From the NCBI GenBank assembly GCA_900321265.1, contig ONVJ01000122.1, positions 1 to 39,479 on the forward strand: a stretch of 39,479 nt of DNA. Reading direction: 5' to 3'. This stretch comes from an uncultured Eubacteriales bacterium (lineage in GTDB: Bacteria > Bacillota > Clostridia > Oscillospirales > CAG-272). Shown piece by piece: positions 25,300 to 35,364 of the stretch; the stretch's first letter is position 1, and every line of letters begins with the position of its first letter. The notes under the pieces are model-generated. The model ran no database searches. It was not told the origin of the DNA and was given only the letters and a program-made list of their open reading frames with translations. Made by a program: the position numbers and the translations under genes.

Positions 25300-26241
25300 A
25301 TGTCTAAAACAGCAACAAAGGCTGTGTCCCAAAAGGATATTTCAAGGTTTCGGTATACGCTGAAAGAGATGAACCGCAACAAGGTCGGATACGTCATGAT
25401 CGCACCCTTCATGCTCGTGTTCACCCTGTTCACCGTCGCGCCGGTCGTGGTCTCGATGGTCATAAGCTTTACGGACTTCAACCTGCTGCAGACTCCGAAC
25501 TTTGTTTTCCTGGACAACTACATCCGCCTTTTCCTTGACGACGATATCTTCCTGATCGCGATCAAGAACACATTCGTGTTCGCAGCGATAGTCGGTCCCG
25601 CCGGCTATCTGATGTCCTTTATGGTGGCCTGGTTCATCAACGAGCTCGAGCCTAAGATCAGAGCCGTCGTGACGCTCATCTTCTATGCTCCCTCGATCTC
25701 CGGCCACGTCTATCTCATCTGGGGCACACTCTTCTCCGGCGACTCCTACGGATGGGTCAACGGATTCCTCCTCAACTACAATCTTATTGACGAGGAGATT
25801 CAGTTCTTCGAAGACGCCGACTACGTCATGCCTCTGTGTATCGTTGTCGCACTCTGGATGTCGCTCGGTACCTCCTTCCTGTCCTTCATCGCCGGTCTGC
25901 AGGGCGTCGACCGTTCGCTCTACGAGGCGGGCGCCGTCGACGGCGTAAGAAACCGCTGGCAGGAACTCTGGTACATAACCCTTCCGTCGATGAGACCGCA
26001 GCTGATGTTCGGCGCTATTATGTCGATCACCTCCTCCTTCGGTTTCGGCGGAGTCGTCGACGCCCTCTGCGGAAACCCGTCGGTCGACTACTGCGCATGG
26101 ACGATCATGCATCACCTTAACGACTACGGCGGAGCGAGGTTCGAAGTCGGATATTCATCCGCGATAGCCGTCGTACTGTTTGCCATAATGATGGGCGCGA
26201 ACGCGCTGGTCAAGAAGCTGATTTCAAAGGTAGGTTCGTAG
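25300..26241 (+). CDS. Sugar ABC transporter permease, MalF type (first pair)
   Basis: 313-residue inner-membrane permease of the CUT1 family with six predicted helices. The EAA loop that contacts the ATPase is clear: EAGAVDGVRNRWQELWYITLP followed by SMRP. It lies 32 bp after the binding-protein gene (AAGGAG at the ribosome site) and 2 nt before its partner. No ATPase gene is present in the operon. Many Bacillota CUT1 systems share an MsmX-type ATPase encoded elsewhere, which I infer here. Confidence 0.92.
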   Translation: MSKTATKAVSQKDISRFRYTLKEMNRNKVGYVMIAPFMLVFTLFTVAPVVVSMVISFTDFNLLQTPNFVFLDNYIRLFLDDDIFLIAIKNTFVFAAIVGPAGYLMSFMVAWFINELEPKIRAVVTLIFYAPSISGHVYLIWGTLFSGDSYGWVNGFLLNYNLIDEEIQFFEDADYVMPLCIVVALWMSLGTSFLSFIAGLQGVDRSLYEAGAVDGVRNRWQELWYITLPSMRPQLMFGAIMSITSSFGFGGVVDALCGNPSVDYCAWTIMHHLNDYGGARFEVGYSSAIAVVLFAIMMGANALVKKLISKVGS

Positions 26242-26243
26242 AA

Positions 26244-27116
26244 ATGGCAAGATTAAGAACCAGAAAACACAAGGTAGTACTGAACCGCTCGGTCGGCGGT
26301 GACGCGGGCATAACCTTCCTGCTCGTGCTTCTCGGAGCCTTCATGTTCCTGCCGATGCTCTACGTCATCATGCAGTCGCTGAAGCCTCTTGACGAACTCT
26401 GGATGTTCCCGCCCAGATTCTACGTCGTAAACCCGACCTTCAGGAACTTCAAGGACCTCTTCGTCCTCATGAACACCTCCTGGGTCCCCTTCTCCCGCTA
26501 CATCTTCAATACGGTGTTCATCACCGTTCTTGGGACTGTAGGCAACCTCTTCTTCGGATCTCTTGCCGCCTACGCCTTCTCGAAGGTAATGTTCCCGGGG
26601 CGCAAGTGGATGTTCAAGGTGGTCCGTTCCTCGCTCATGTTCCACAAGACGGTCACCGCCGTTACGAACTTCATCATCATGAGCGCGCTGCATATGGTCG
26701 ACACCTACTGGGCGCTGATCATTCCGGCATGGGGCCACACCCTCGGCCTCTACCTGATGAAGCAGTTCATGGAATCGAACGTCACCGACGCCGTCCTCGA
26801 GTCGGCGAGACTTGACGGAGCGTCCGAGTTCAAGACCTTCTGGGTGATTGCGATGCCGATGGTCAAGCCCGCATGGCTTACCCTCATCATCTACTCCTTC
26901 CAGGATCTCTGGAACGCCGGTTCCTCGATCTACATCCACTCCGAGCAGCTCAAGTCCTTCAACTACGCGATCGGACAGATCACCGCCGGAGGTATCAAGC
27001 GTGCCGGAGCTTCGGCAGCTTCGCAGGTCATAATGATGGCGGTGCCTATACTGGTATTCGTCATAACTCAGTCAAACATCATCGAGACGATGGGATCGTC
27101 GGGAATGAAGGATTAA
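26244..27116 (+). CDS. Sugar ABC transporter permease, MalG type (first pair)
   Basis: 290-residue partner permease of the CUT1 family. The EAA loop reads ESARLDGASEFKTFWVIAMP followed by MVKP, with six hydrophobic segments around it. It starts 2 nt after the MalF-type gene and ends 12 nt before the NHL/YIP1 gene, so all are co-transcribed. Length is typical. Confidence 0.92.
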   Translation: MARLRTRKHKVVLNRSVGGDAGITFLLVLLGAFMFLPMLYVIMQSLKPLDELWMFPPRFYVVNPTFRNFKDLFVLMNTSWVPFSRYIFNTVFITVLGTVGNLFFGSLAAYAFSKVMFPGRKWMFKVVRSSLMFHKTVTAVTNFIIMSALHMVDTYWALIIPAWGHTLGLYLMKQFMESNVTDAVLESARLDGASEFKTFWVIAMPMVKPAWLTLIIYSFQDLWNAGSSIYIHSEQLKSFNYAIGQITAGGIKRAGASAASQVIMMAVPILVFVITQSNIIETMGSSGMKD

Positions 27117-27128
27117 GGGGGCAGCAAA

Positions 27129-29273
27129 GTGAAGTTTAAAAAGACAGCTGTTGCCGTCTTCTCGGTCGTGATCCTCGTGATCATGCTCGCGGCGATGCCC
27201 GTAAGCGCCGGAAGGACCTATCAGACCTATACCTATTCGATATCGGGTCAGGCCCTCCACTCCCCCGACGCCTACACTCCGCTGATGGAGATAGACAGCA
27301 CATACATGGGTCTGTCAAAGAATCTTGACAACCCCACAGATATCTTCGTGGACGATAAAGACAACGTCTATATTTCCGACACGAACAACAACCGGATCGT
27401 AGTTCTTGACAGGTATTTCAAATACAAGTTCGCGATCAGCGAGTTCATCAACGATCAGGGTATCCCCGACAAGCTCAACGCTCCGAACGGCGTCTTCGTC
27501 ACCTCGGACACGATCTATATCGCCGATACCAACCAGAACAGGATCGTCACCTGCGACCTTGAAGGAAACTTCCTGAGAGTCATCGCCGCCCCCGAGGACG
27601 CCCTCTTCGATACCGGCGCGGTCTACAAGCCGGTGGCGCTCGTGGTCGACTCCTTCAACAGGCTCTACATCGTTTCTTCGACTACCTATCAGGGCATCAT
27701 CGTTATGACCAGCGAGGGCGAGTTCATATCCTTCATCGGCGCCCAGAAGGTCGCGATATCCGCCTGGGACAAGCTCTGGAGAAAGATCATGAACTCGGAC
27801 CAGAGAGCCCAGACCGAGCTTCTGATAGCCTCTGAGTTCAACAACATCGATCTCAACGAAAAGGGTCTGATGTTCGTCACGACCTCCTCGATCGACAGCA
27901 AAAAGGTCGCGAGCGAGATCAAGAAGAAGACGAAATCCGGCGACTATATGCCGGTCAAGCTCCTTAACAAGTCGGGCGACGAGGTCATGCACCGCAACGG
28001 CTTCTGGCCGCCTGCGGGCGAGATCAACAATTCGGGCTCCTCATCCGACGGATCGATCAACGGCGTTTCCAAGATCATCGACGTCGCCTCGGGACCTGAG
28101 TTCACTTGGTCCATCATCGACACTCTCCGCCAGAAGGTGTTCACCTATGACGAGGAGGGCAACCTGCTCTTCGCCTTCGGCGATTCGGGCTCTCAGCTCG
28201 GAAACCTGGTCAGCATCCAGTCGATCGACTATATGTCCGACTCAAAGCTGCTCGTTCTCGACAAGACGAACAAGAATATCACGGTATTCCAGAGGACAGA
28301 ATACGGAGACATCCTCATCAACGCTCTCACGAACCAGAACTCCCGCCAGTATGACCGCGCGATAGACGACTGGACCGAGATCCTGAAGAGAAACTCCAAC
28401 TTCGACGTTGCCTACATCGGCATCGCCGACGCCCTCTACCGCAACGGCGAGTACAGAGAGGCGATGGAGTACTACGAGGCGGCCTATTCAAAGGGCGGCT
28501 GGTCCGACTCCTACAAGGAGATCAGAAAGGACTGGATCTCGAGATACGTGCTCCTGATCCCGCTCTTCGTGATCATAATCATAGCGGCCCTCGTAATATT
28601 CTTCAAATACGCGGGCAAGGTCAACAAGCGCGCAGAGACTTCGGGCAAGAAGAGGACATTCGGTGAGGAGCTGCTCTTCGCCTTCCACCTCATCTTCCAT
28701 CCCTTCGACGGCTTCTGGGATCTGAAGCACGAGAAGCGCGGCTCGGTCAGAGCTTCGCTCGTCTTCGTGCTCATCACGATCCTGGCGGTCTTCTACCAGG
28801 ACATCGGCTCGGGCTACCTTGTTAATCCGCAGGGCAGATATGCCGGTATCCTCAGCGACGCGCTCGGCGTCATTGTTCCCCACCTTCTCTTCGTGGTCGC
28901 CAACTGGTGCCTGACGACGCTCTTTGACGGAGAAGGAAGCTTCAAGGACGTTTTCGTCGCCGTTTCCTACTCGCTCGTGCCGATCCCGATGCTCATGATC
29001 CCGATGACGATCTTCTCGAACGTCGCCATCTCGACAGAGCTTCAGCTCGTCAACTTCATCAACTCGGTCGGAATGATATGGGCCTTCCTGCTCATCTTCC
29101 TCGGCACGATGGTGACGCACGACTATTCGATCGGCAAGAATATCATAACCACCGTCGGAACGATAATAGCCATGGCGTTCATCATGTTCGTCGCCATCCT
29201 GTTCACGACTCTCGTCGGAAAGATGGTCAGCTTCATTACCAACATCATCGTCGAGATCAACTATCGACTGTAA
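27129..29273 (+). CDS. NHL beta-propeller / TPR / YIP1 membrane protein
   Basis: 714 residues from a GTG start with AAGGGGG upstream. The signal peptide ends MPVSA. An extracellular NHL-type propeller follows at about 45-345 (NPTDIFVDDKDNVYISDTNNNRI, APNGVFVTSDTIYIADTNQNRI and weaker blades), then TPR helices at about 395-460 (YDRAIDDWTEILKR, YREAMEYYEAAY). A transmembrane helix (about 474-497), a cytoplasmic basic linker and a C-terminal YIP1-like multi-helix membrane domain beginning near FHPFDGFWDLKHEKRG complete it. Proteins of this layout occur, as far as I recall, beside CUT1 permeases and DUF5696 proteins in Paenibacillus and Clostridia; no function is established. It may hold the surface proteins near the permeases or sense cargo. 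Confidence 0.82.
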   Translation: MKFKKTAVAVFSVVILVIMLAAMPVSAGRTYQTYTYSISGQALHSPDAYTPLMEIDSTYMGLSKNLDNPTDIFVDDKDNVYISDTNNNRIVVLDRYFKYKFAISEFINDQGIPDKLNAPNGVFVTSDTIYIADTNQNRIVTCDLEGNFLRVIAAPEDALFDTGAVYKPVALVVDSFNRLYIVSSTTYQGIIVMTSEGEFISFIGAQKVAISAWDKLWRKIMNSDQRAQTELLIASEFNNIDLNEKGLMFVTTSSIDSKKVASEIKKKTKSGDYMPVKLLNKSGDEVMHRNGFWPPAGEINNSGSSSDGSINGVSKIIDVASGPEFTWSIIDTLRQKVFTYDEEGNLLFAFGDSGSQLGNLVSIQSIDYMSDSKLLVLDKTNKNITVFQRTEYGDILINALTNQNSRQYDRAIDDWTEILKRNSNFDVAYIGIADALYRNGEYREAMEYYEAAYSKGGWSDSYKEIRKDWISRYVLLIPLFVIIIIAALVIFFKYAGKVNKRAETSGKKRTFGEELLFAFHLIFHPFDGFWDLKHEKRGSVRASLVFVLITILAVFYQDIGSGYLVNPQGRYAGILSDALGVIVPHLLFVVANWCLTTLFDGEGSFKDVFVAVSYSLVPIPMLMIPMTIFSNVAISTELQLVNFINSVGMIWAFLLIFLGTMVTHDYSIGKNIITTVGTIIAMAFIMFVAILFTTLVGKMVSFITNIIVEINYRL

Positions 29274-29292
29274 AGGCAGAAGGAGAATTGAA

Positions 29293-32200
29293 ATGAAGAA
29301 AATAATTGCAATGACCCTGTCTGTCATCATCCTCGTCGCGATGCTCATCGTCGACGTCGGGGCCTACGCGGTCGATCTGGTCTTCGAGATCGATTCCAAG
29401 ACAAAGAAGCCGACAGACACCGTCGATTACAAATCCACCCTTGAGCAGTACCTCACTCTCGAGTTTGCCACTGCCGAGGATAAGCTGGCTTCGATGGAGA
29501 TGCTGCTCGAAAAAGACGGGTATCAGCTCTGGGCCGACAGGCTGACCGGCGAGGTCGCCACCAAGAACCTCTCTTCGGGTCAGATCCTCTTCTCGAACCC
29601 CTATGACGTCGGAGCCAAATATCCCTCCAAGCAGGGACCGTCGGATTCCACCAAGAAGAAGCTGATGTCCCAGCTCATGGTGAGATACGTCGACAACGAT
29701 ACCGAGAAGGAGATGTACTCCTTTGAAGAGGCCGCGATGAACGGCCAGATCAAGATCAAGAACATCAAGAACGGTATCCGCGTCGAATACTCCATCGGCC
29801 GTGAGGAGACCAGAATGCTGGTCCCGAAGGTCATAGAGAAGACCCACTTCGAGACCGAGATCCTCGAGCCCTTCGCGAACGAGATCAACGAGATCTCCCG
29901 CGATTCCGGCCTTATCGAACTCAACTGGGTAGACTACTTCCCGGTATCGAAGAGAAAAGAAGCGGTCCCGGATTCGGGCGGAAACTCGCTCTGGTTCAAC
30001 TTCATGCAGCTCCTCGCCTACTATCAGTACAAGGCGACCGAAGCCTGCGCGACAGAACCCGAGAAGAAATCTCTGGTAGCCGCCTATCCCATCTGTAAGA
30101 AAATGAACGTCTACGTCTTCTCTACAGACGCTACGACGACAGAGACGATGAGGATAGAGAACTACATCAAGACCTACGCTCCCTCATACACCTACGAAAT
30201 GCTCGAAGCCGACCATGCTCTCACCGAGTATGAAGGCTCCGACAAGAACCCCGCGCTCTTCAAGGTCGCGCTGGAGTATACCCTTGACGAATGGGGCATG
30301 TCCTTCCGCTGCCCGGTCAACGGTCTGAGATTCGACGAATCGCTCTATCAGCTCGTCTACATCAGCCCGCTTCAGTATATGGGCGCCGGAGCCAACTACC
30401 TGCTCGGAGACAAGGCCGAGAAGTTCACAGGCTATAACTTCTTCCCGGACGGATCCGGCACACTCTTCCGTCACGAGGACCTCGCGACGAACAACACGAC
30501 CACGATCAACGCAAAGGTCTACGGAGCCGACTTCGCCTACAACAACATAAGCGGGACCCACTCCGAGACCGTCCGCTACCCGGTATTCGGGATCGTTTCC
30601 AACTACCATGACATCCGTCAGTCGGTAGAGAAGCAGCTGGTCGCGGAAGAGATCAGGGATCCGAACACCGGCGAAGTGCTCTCCCCCGCGGAATACGAGG
30701 AAGTCGAAGTCGACTATACTTATAATGAAGACCGCGGATTCGTGGCCATCATCGAGGAGGGCGACGCCCTCGCCGAGCTGTCCACATACCACGCGGGCTC
30801 GCTCAGCAAGTACAACTCGATAAGCATGCTCTTCTATCCCAGACCCAAAGACTCATACAACCTCGCCAACGCGATCTCGGTCGGCGCAAACGCCACCTGG
30901 ACGGTCGTCTGCTCGAGAAAGTATGTCGGCAACTACAAGGTCAGGTACATTATGCTCACCGACCGGACCATTGCCGAGGAAAAGGGACTGGAGAACACAT
31001 ACGAGCCTACCTGGATGGGCATGGCGACTGCGTACAGAGATTACCTGACCTACAAGGGCGATCTCCAGAGGCTTGAGTCCTCCGACGTTTCCGCCGACAT
31101 TCCCGCCTATATCGAGACCTTCGGCGCGATCGAGACTGTTGAAAAGATCATGTCGATCCCGGTAAACACGATGGCAGCGCTGAGCTCCTTCGAAAATATC
31201 AAGACGATGTATGACGAGCTCTCCGCCGAGGGAGTCGGCAACATCAAGTTCAAGCTCACCGGATACGCCAACGGCGGTATGTACGCCTCGATCCCCTACA
31301 GACTCAAGTGGGAGAAGGTCGTCGGCGGCGCCGAAGGATACAAAGATCTTGTCAGCTATGCGAAGCAGAAGGGCTTCCAGGTATTCCCCGACTTCAACTT
31401 CGCATATGTCAGATCGAGCACCAACAAGGCGTTCGACGGACTTACATTCAAGAAGCATATAGTCAAGTCGATCAACAACACCTATATGTCAAAGAGGTAC
31501 TACAGCGCCACGAGACAGACGATGATCGGACGCTTCGACCTCTGCGTATCCCCCGCATACTACTCTCACTTCTATGAGAAGTTCAATCAGAACCTGCTGA
31601 AATACTACGGGGACGGAGTGGACAAGACGATCTCCATCGCATCCCTCGGAACCGCCCTCAACTCCGACTTCGACGAGGATGAGCCTTACAACCGCGAAGA
31701 CTCGAAGAAGCAGACGATCGAGGCGGTAAAGGAGATCGGAGACAAGTATGACTACGTAATGACCGAAGGCGCCAACGCCTACGTCTGGAAATACGTAGAC
31801 TACATACTCAATGTCCCGCTCGATTCCAGCCGCTACACAAGGTCGAGCGCATCGGTGCCCTTCATCGGTGTCGTTCTTCACGGCAGCAAGCAGTTCGCCG
31901 GCACGCCGCTCAACATGGACGGCAACATAGGCTACAGCCTGCTGAAAGCGATCGAGAACGGCGCGGGAGTCTACTTCATCCTGGCTTACCAGAACTTCGC
32001 CAAGCTGAAGGAAGACTTCGTGCTCAGCGAGTACTACTCGGTCAGATACGATATCCTTAAGAACGACGTCGTCAAATACTACACGCTGATCAACGACCTG
32101 ACGAAGGATCTGCAGCTTGAGCTCATCACCTCGCACGAGTTCCTCACCGGCGAACGCGTGCCCGATCCCGATGAGGTCATAGCCGACGCCGCAGAGGCTC

Positions 32201-35200
32201 AGAGGCTTCTTGAAGAAGAGGCCAAGGCGGCCGAAGAGGCAGCCGAGAAAGCCAGAGTCCAGAGCCTGCTCAACGGACGTGTCAACGCCGCCGACAGCGC
32301 CGCCAACTGCCTGCTGCAGGTCAACGGCTTCTACAATCAGGCGGTCGCCAATGACGAGGGCAGCTGCTCGGTCGCCATAAACGGAAACGTGACGGTGACG
32401 ATCGGTATGAAGACCCTTGTCAATCAGGTCATCGAGACTTCCGCTGCAAGAGCCGCAGCTCAGACGCTCAATGACGAGAAATACGACGATGACAAGCTGA
32501 AAGCCGCGATCCTTGAGGCCTGGACCGAGATCAACGATCCCTTCAGCGCCCATATGAAGAGCGGCAGCAACGGCGCGTATGCCGCGATCCTCAGCACCTA
32601 TGAGAAGGCAAACGCCTCCTATACAAACAACGTCAACACCGCGGCAACCAGAAAAGAAGCCTACGACACTGCCGTTGAGAACGCGGTCAGAGCGGGTATC
32701 GACAAGATCCCCGAACTCTACGCCGCTTACAAGGAGAACGCGACAGAAGAAAATCTTCAGGCTCTGCTGCAGTATGCCGGGACTCTCGCGGACGCGGAAA
32801 AGTATGTCGAGCTGATCGCAAAGATCGCCGAGACCACGGCTGAGATCTCCGGACTCGCTACCGCGTATAAAGAAGATGCCGCTTACAAGGCACTCGAGGA
32901 GGCAAAGGCAGCAAGGGAACAGAATCTTAAGGATGCCGAAGCCGCCGACAAGGCCAGCGTAAACGAGCTGAAAGCCATTCAGAGCAATCCCGCCGGACAT
33001 ACCGCCGAGGAGATCGCCAGAGCCCAGGCATACACCGACGCTGTTGCCGCGCTTGCCGACGCTCAGGCGGAGGTCAAGGCAAGGATCAGTTATCTGAAGC
33101 TTGTCGACACCAGTGCCAAAAAGGCTCTCTCGACAGTGCCCGCAGGCTCCGACGAGCTGACCAAGCTTGAGCAGCTCATCGCGGATGCCGAAAAGGAGCT
33201 CGAGGAGCTCAACGATTCCGACAATACCACGAATCCCTACAATGCCGCCGTTATCTCCGCCCAGGCAGCTCTTGACGCCTTCACGCCCGCGACCGGCGCC
33301 GCAAGGACCGAGTCCGAAAAGGCGGACAAAGCCCTGAAGGATTACGAGGACAACTACAAGGCGACATACACCGAATCCGCCGCATATAAGGCCGCCGAGG
33401 CGAAGAAGCAGGGCTATGAGACCGAACTCGCTGCTCTGGAAGAGAAGTTCTCGAATATCGCTCCGGTACGCGCCCTGCTCGAAAAGTTCGTTTCCGCCAT
33501 GGAGGCGAGAAATGAAGCAGCCGCGAAGAGGACGACTCTTGAAAACAGCTATGCGTCCAACGCCGAATACATCAAGCTTCAGGACGCTCAGGACAAGGCC
33601 AATTACAACTTCACGGTAGTATCCGAAAAGCTTCTCGCCGCTATCGAAGAGGACGAGGAATACATCGCTCTCAAGAAGAAGGTGGAGGAGACAAAGGCAG
33701 AGCTTGAGAAATACACGCTCGGATATCTCGACGAGCTTGCCTACGCTGAGATCCAGGAAAAGCTTGAGGATGCCAAGGCTGAAGTAGAAGCTCTTGAAAC
33801 GGCATACCTCGAGGACGAAGAGTACAAGAAACTCTACGCGGCCTTCGAGACCGCAGAGAAGGAGCTCGACGCGGTAAGAACCGAGGCAGACTCGATCGCT
33901 TCCGCCGAGAAGCTGACGGTCACCGACGCGTTTATCGACAAGATCTCCAAAGCGGTTTCCGACTACGCCGCAGCAAAGTCCGCCCTCGATAAATACAATG
34001 AGGCGTTTGAGACAGAGCTGAAGGACAGCAAAGAATATAAGGAAGCCCTGTCCGAACTCGAGACGATCGAAAAAGAGGAAAAGGCGTTTATCGACGAGTT
34101 TATCGCTGAGCTCGACCAGGCCGCGATCGACTCAAGATCCGAAGAGAAGCCGGAAGAAACACTCGGAGGCAAATACGCGATCGCCCGCGACGCCTACGAC
34201 ACCGCGAAAAAATACCTCAATTATTTTGACGGAACGACTTCTGTGCCGAACACCGTCAAGGACGCTGTCGTTTATTCCGAGAAGGTAAAGACCATGGCCG
34301 AGTACACCAAGGCGGAATCCGAAAAGAAAGCCGCCCAGGACGCGATGGCGCTCTTCACCTCCGACTACGGAACAAAGCTCAAAGCCACGAAGGAAGAGAT
34401 CATCTCTACCATCACCGATCCTCAGCTGAAGGAGTACAACGCTCAGTATCAGGAGGCCAACGCCGCCTACTCCGCCGCCACGACCGAGATAACCGATACC
34501 TCGAAGGCACTCAGAGAATATGACAAGACCAGCGGCCCCGCGGTATACAACGCCGCCAACAGCTACTATACGGCTCTCGGCAATGTCAACACCGCGAGGA
34601 TCAACGCGGAGAAGGAACTGAAACACTCCGAACTGAGCGGATTCAAGGCTGCTTACGACGAGGACTCCGCCGCCTACGCGAAGATCTCGGGCAGACTTGA
34701 AGAGGTCAGGACCGAATCTGAGACTGCCGCGGAGGATTACAAGGTCGCTTCCGCCGATCTGACAAAGGCCACAAAGGCCTCCAACGACGCCATCAAGGCG
34801 GTCAGAGACCAGATCAACAGGATCACCGGCACGATAGTTCCCAGACTGAACTACTACGTCAAGGAGATGCTGAAGACGGTCGACGACTCCAATCTTGCCG
34901 TCGAAGTCCTTGGAAGTTCTCCCGACTATTCCGATCAGCTCAAGGAAGACGTGAAGGCCGCCAACAAGATCGCGGTCGACACCGAGAAGGAAGTCAGAGA
35001 GCTTTCCGACAAGGCGATCGCCTCGGCGAAGCACGCGCTTGAGACCGCATCCTCGATCATCGAGATAACCACCGAGATCAGCGATCCCTACAATCCTTCA
35101 GAGGGTTCGGGATCCGAAGAGACCGGAGACGACGAGGAAGAAGAGAACACCGTTACCAAGTACACCGACAACAGCGGAAACATCGTCGCTGTCGGATACT

Positions 35201-35364
35201 CAAACGGCGTCATGTTCCTCATCAACTACAACTATTTCGACGTTGTGACTGTTTACAACGAAGTCAGCTACACACTTCCCGCTTACGGCGGCTACAGGAT
35301 CAACCCTGACGGCTCCGTCAACTCTTTCTCAACATTCTTTGTGTTAGGAGGGATTGAAGAATGA
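29293..35364 (+). CDS. 2023-residue secreted DUF5696-like (glycosidase-like) protein with a giant coiled-coil insert
   Basis: The signal peptide (MKKIIAMTLS, cut near VGA) shows export. Residues about 30-950 resemble DUF5696 proteins as I know them: a beta-rich start with YQLWADRLTGEVA, then FFPDGSGTLFRHED, and a TIM-barrel-like part with FKLTGYANGGMY and VFPDFNFAYV. The usual ending of such proteins, a beta module with a V-x-Y-x-x-G...NY and PAYGGY pattern, is found only at 1953-2023. Between lies about 1000 residues of Ala/Glu/Lys-rich helix (956-1945) with repeated E/D-D/S-x-x-Y-K/I-x-L units. AGGAGA precedes the ATG, and the stop overlaps the next gene by 4 nt. An enzymatic role on glycans is inferred from the fold and context only. 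Confidence 0.72.
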   Translation: MKKIIAMTLSVIILVAMLIVDVGAYAVDLVFEIDSKTKKPTDTVDYKSTLEQYLTLEFATAEDKLASMEMLLEKDGYQLWADRLTGEVATKNLSSGQILFSNPYDVGAKYPSKQGPSDSTKKKLMSQLMVRYVDNDTEKEMYSFEEAAMNGQIKIKNIKNGIRVEYSIGREETRMLVPKVIEKTHFETEILEPFANEINEISRDSGLIELNWVDYFPVSKRKEAVPDSGGNSLWFNFMQLLAYYQYKATEACATEPEKKSLVAAYPICKKMNVYVFSTDATTTETMRIENYIKTYAPSYTYEMLEADHALTEYEGSDKNPALFKVALEYTLDEWGMSFRCPVNGLRFDESLYQLVYISPLQYMGAGANYLLGDKAEKFTGYNFFPDGSGTLFRHEDLATNNTTTINAKVYGADFAYNNISGTHSETVRYPVFGIVSNYHDIRQSVEKQLVAEEIRDPNTGEVLSPAEYEEVEVDYTYNEDRGFVAIIEEGDALAELSTYHAGSLSKYNSISMLFYPRPKDSYNLANAISVGANATWTVVCSRKYVGNYKVRYIMLTDRTIAEEKGLENTYEPTWMGMATAYRDYLTYKGDLQRLESSDVSADIPAYIETFGAIETVEKIMSIPVNTMAALSSFENIKTMYDELSAEGVGNIKFKLTGYANGGMYASIPYRLKWEKVVGGAEGYKDLVSYAKQKGFQVFPDFNFAYVRSSTNKAFDGLTFKKHIVKSINNTYMSKRYYSATRQTMIGRFDLCVSPAYYSHFYEKFNQNLLKYYGDGVDKTISIASLGTALNSDFDEDEPYNREDSKKQTIEAVKEIGDKYDYVMTEGANAYVWKYVDYILNVPLDSSRYTRSSASVPFIGVVLHGSKQFAGTPLNMDGNIGYSLLKAIENGAGVYFILAYQNFAKLKEDFVLSEYYSVRYDILKNDVVKYYTLINDLTKDLQLELITSHEFLTGERVPDPDEVIADAAEAQRLLEEEAKAAEEAAEKARVQSLLNGRVNAADSAANCLLQVNGFYNQAVANDEGSCSVAINGNVTVTIGMKTLVNQVIETSAARAAAQTLNDEKYDDDKLKAAILEAWTEINDPFSAHMKSGSNGAYAAILSTYEKANASYTNNVNTAATRKEAYDTAVENAVRAGIDKIPELYAAYKENATEENLQALLQYAGTLADAEKYVELIAKIAETTAEISGLATAYKEDAAYKALEEAKAAREQNLKDAEAADKASVNELKAIQSNPAGHTAEEIARAQAYTDAVAALADAQAEVKARISYLKLVDTSAKKALSTVPAGSDELTKLEQLIADAEKELEELNDSDNTTNPYNAAVISAQAALDAFTPATGAARTESEKADKALKDYEDNYKATYTESAAYKAAEAKKQGYETELAALEEKFSNIAPVRALLEKFVSAMEARNEAAAKRTTLENSYASNAEYIKLQDAQDKANYNFTVVSEKLLAAIEEDEEYIALKKKVEETKAELEKYTLGYLDELAYAEIQEKLEDAKAEVEALETAYLEDEEYKKLYAAFETAEKELDAVRTEADSIASAEKLTVTDAFIDKISKAVSDYAAAKSALDKYNEAFETELKDSKEYKEALSELETIEKEEKAFIDEFIAELDQAAIDSRSEEKPEETLGGKYAIARDAYDTAKKYLNYFDGTTSVPNTVKDAVVYSEKVKTMAEYTKAESEKKAAQDAMALFTSDYGTKLKATKEEIISTITDPQLKEYNAQYQEANAAYSAATTEITDTSKALREYDKTSGPAVYNAANSYYTALGNVNTARINAEKELKHSELSGFKAAYDEDSAAYAKISGRLEEVRTESETAAEDYKVASADLTKATKASNDAIKAVRDQINRITGTIVPRLNYYVKEMLKTVDDSNLAVEVLGSSPDYSDQLKEDVKAANKIAVDTEKEVRELSDKAIASAKHALETASSIIEITTEISDPYNPSEGSGSEETGDDEEEENTVTKYTDNSGNIVAVGYSNGVMFLINYNYFDVVTVYNEVSYTLPAYGGYRINPDGSVNSFSTFFVLGGIEE
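32161..35140 (+). other. Coiled-coil insert within the DUF5696-like protein
   Basis: Codons for about residues 956-1945. Composition switches abruptly to Ala, Glu, Lys, Asp and Tyr, with almost no Trp, Cys or Gly-rich turns. It interrupts the expected step from ITSHEFLTGE to the final beta module. It may form a long rod that spans the cell wall or lets the catalytic part reach outwards. Confidence 0.65.
32872..34060 (+). repeat. Degenerate helical repeats in the coiled-coil insert
   Basis: At least seven copies of a short unit are visible: EDAAYKALEEA, ESAAYKAAEAK, SNAEYIKLQDA, EDEEYIALKKK, DELAYAEIQEK, EDEEYKKLYAA and DSKEYKEALSE. Each begins a helix rich in Ala/Glu/Lys. The spacing is irregular, which suggests old duplications. 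Confidence 0.6.

Noticed and set aside
31489..33000. 503-codon open frame on the minus strand
   Set aside because: It is the mirror of the DUF5696-like gene and its coiled coil, with Val/Leu/Gly-rich composition and no start signal.
32161..35140. Insert read as a separate gene or an assembly join
   Set aside because: The frame is open throughout, codon use is similar to the flanks, and a fitting C-terminal beta module follows, so a true insert is more likely.
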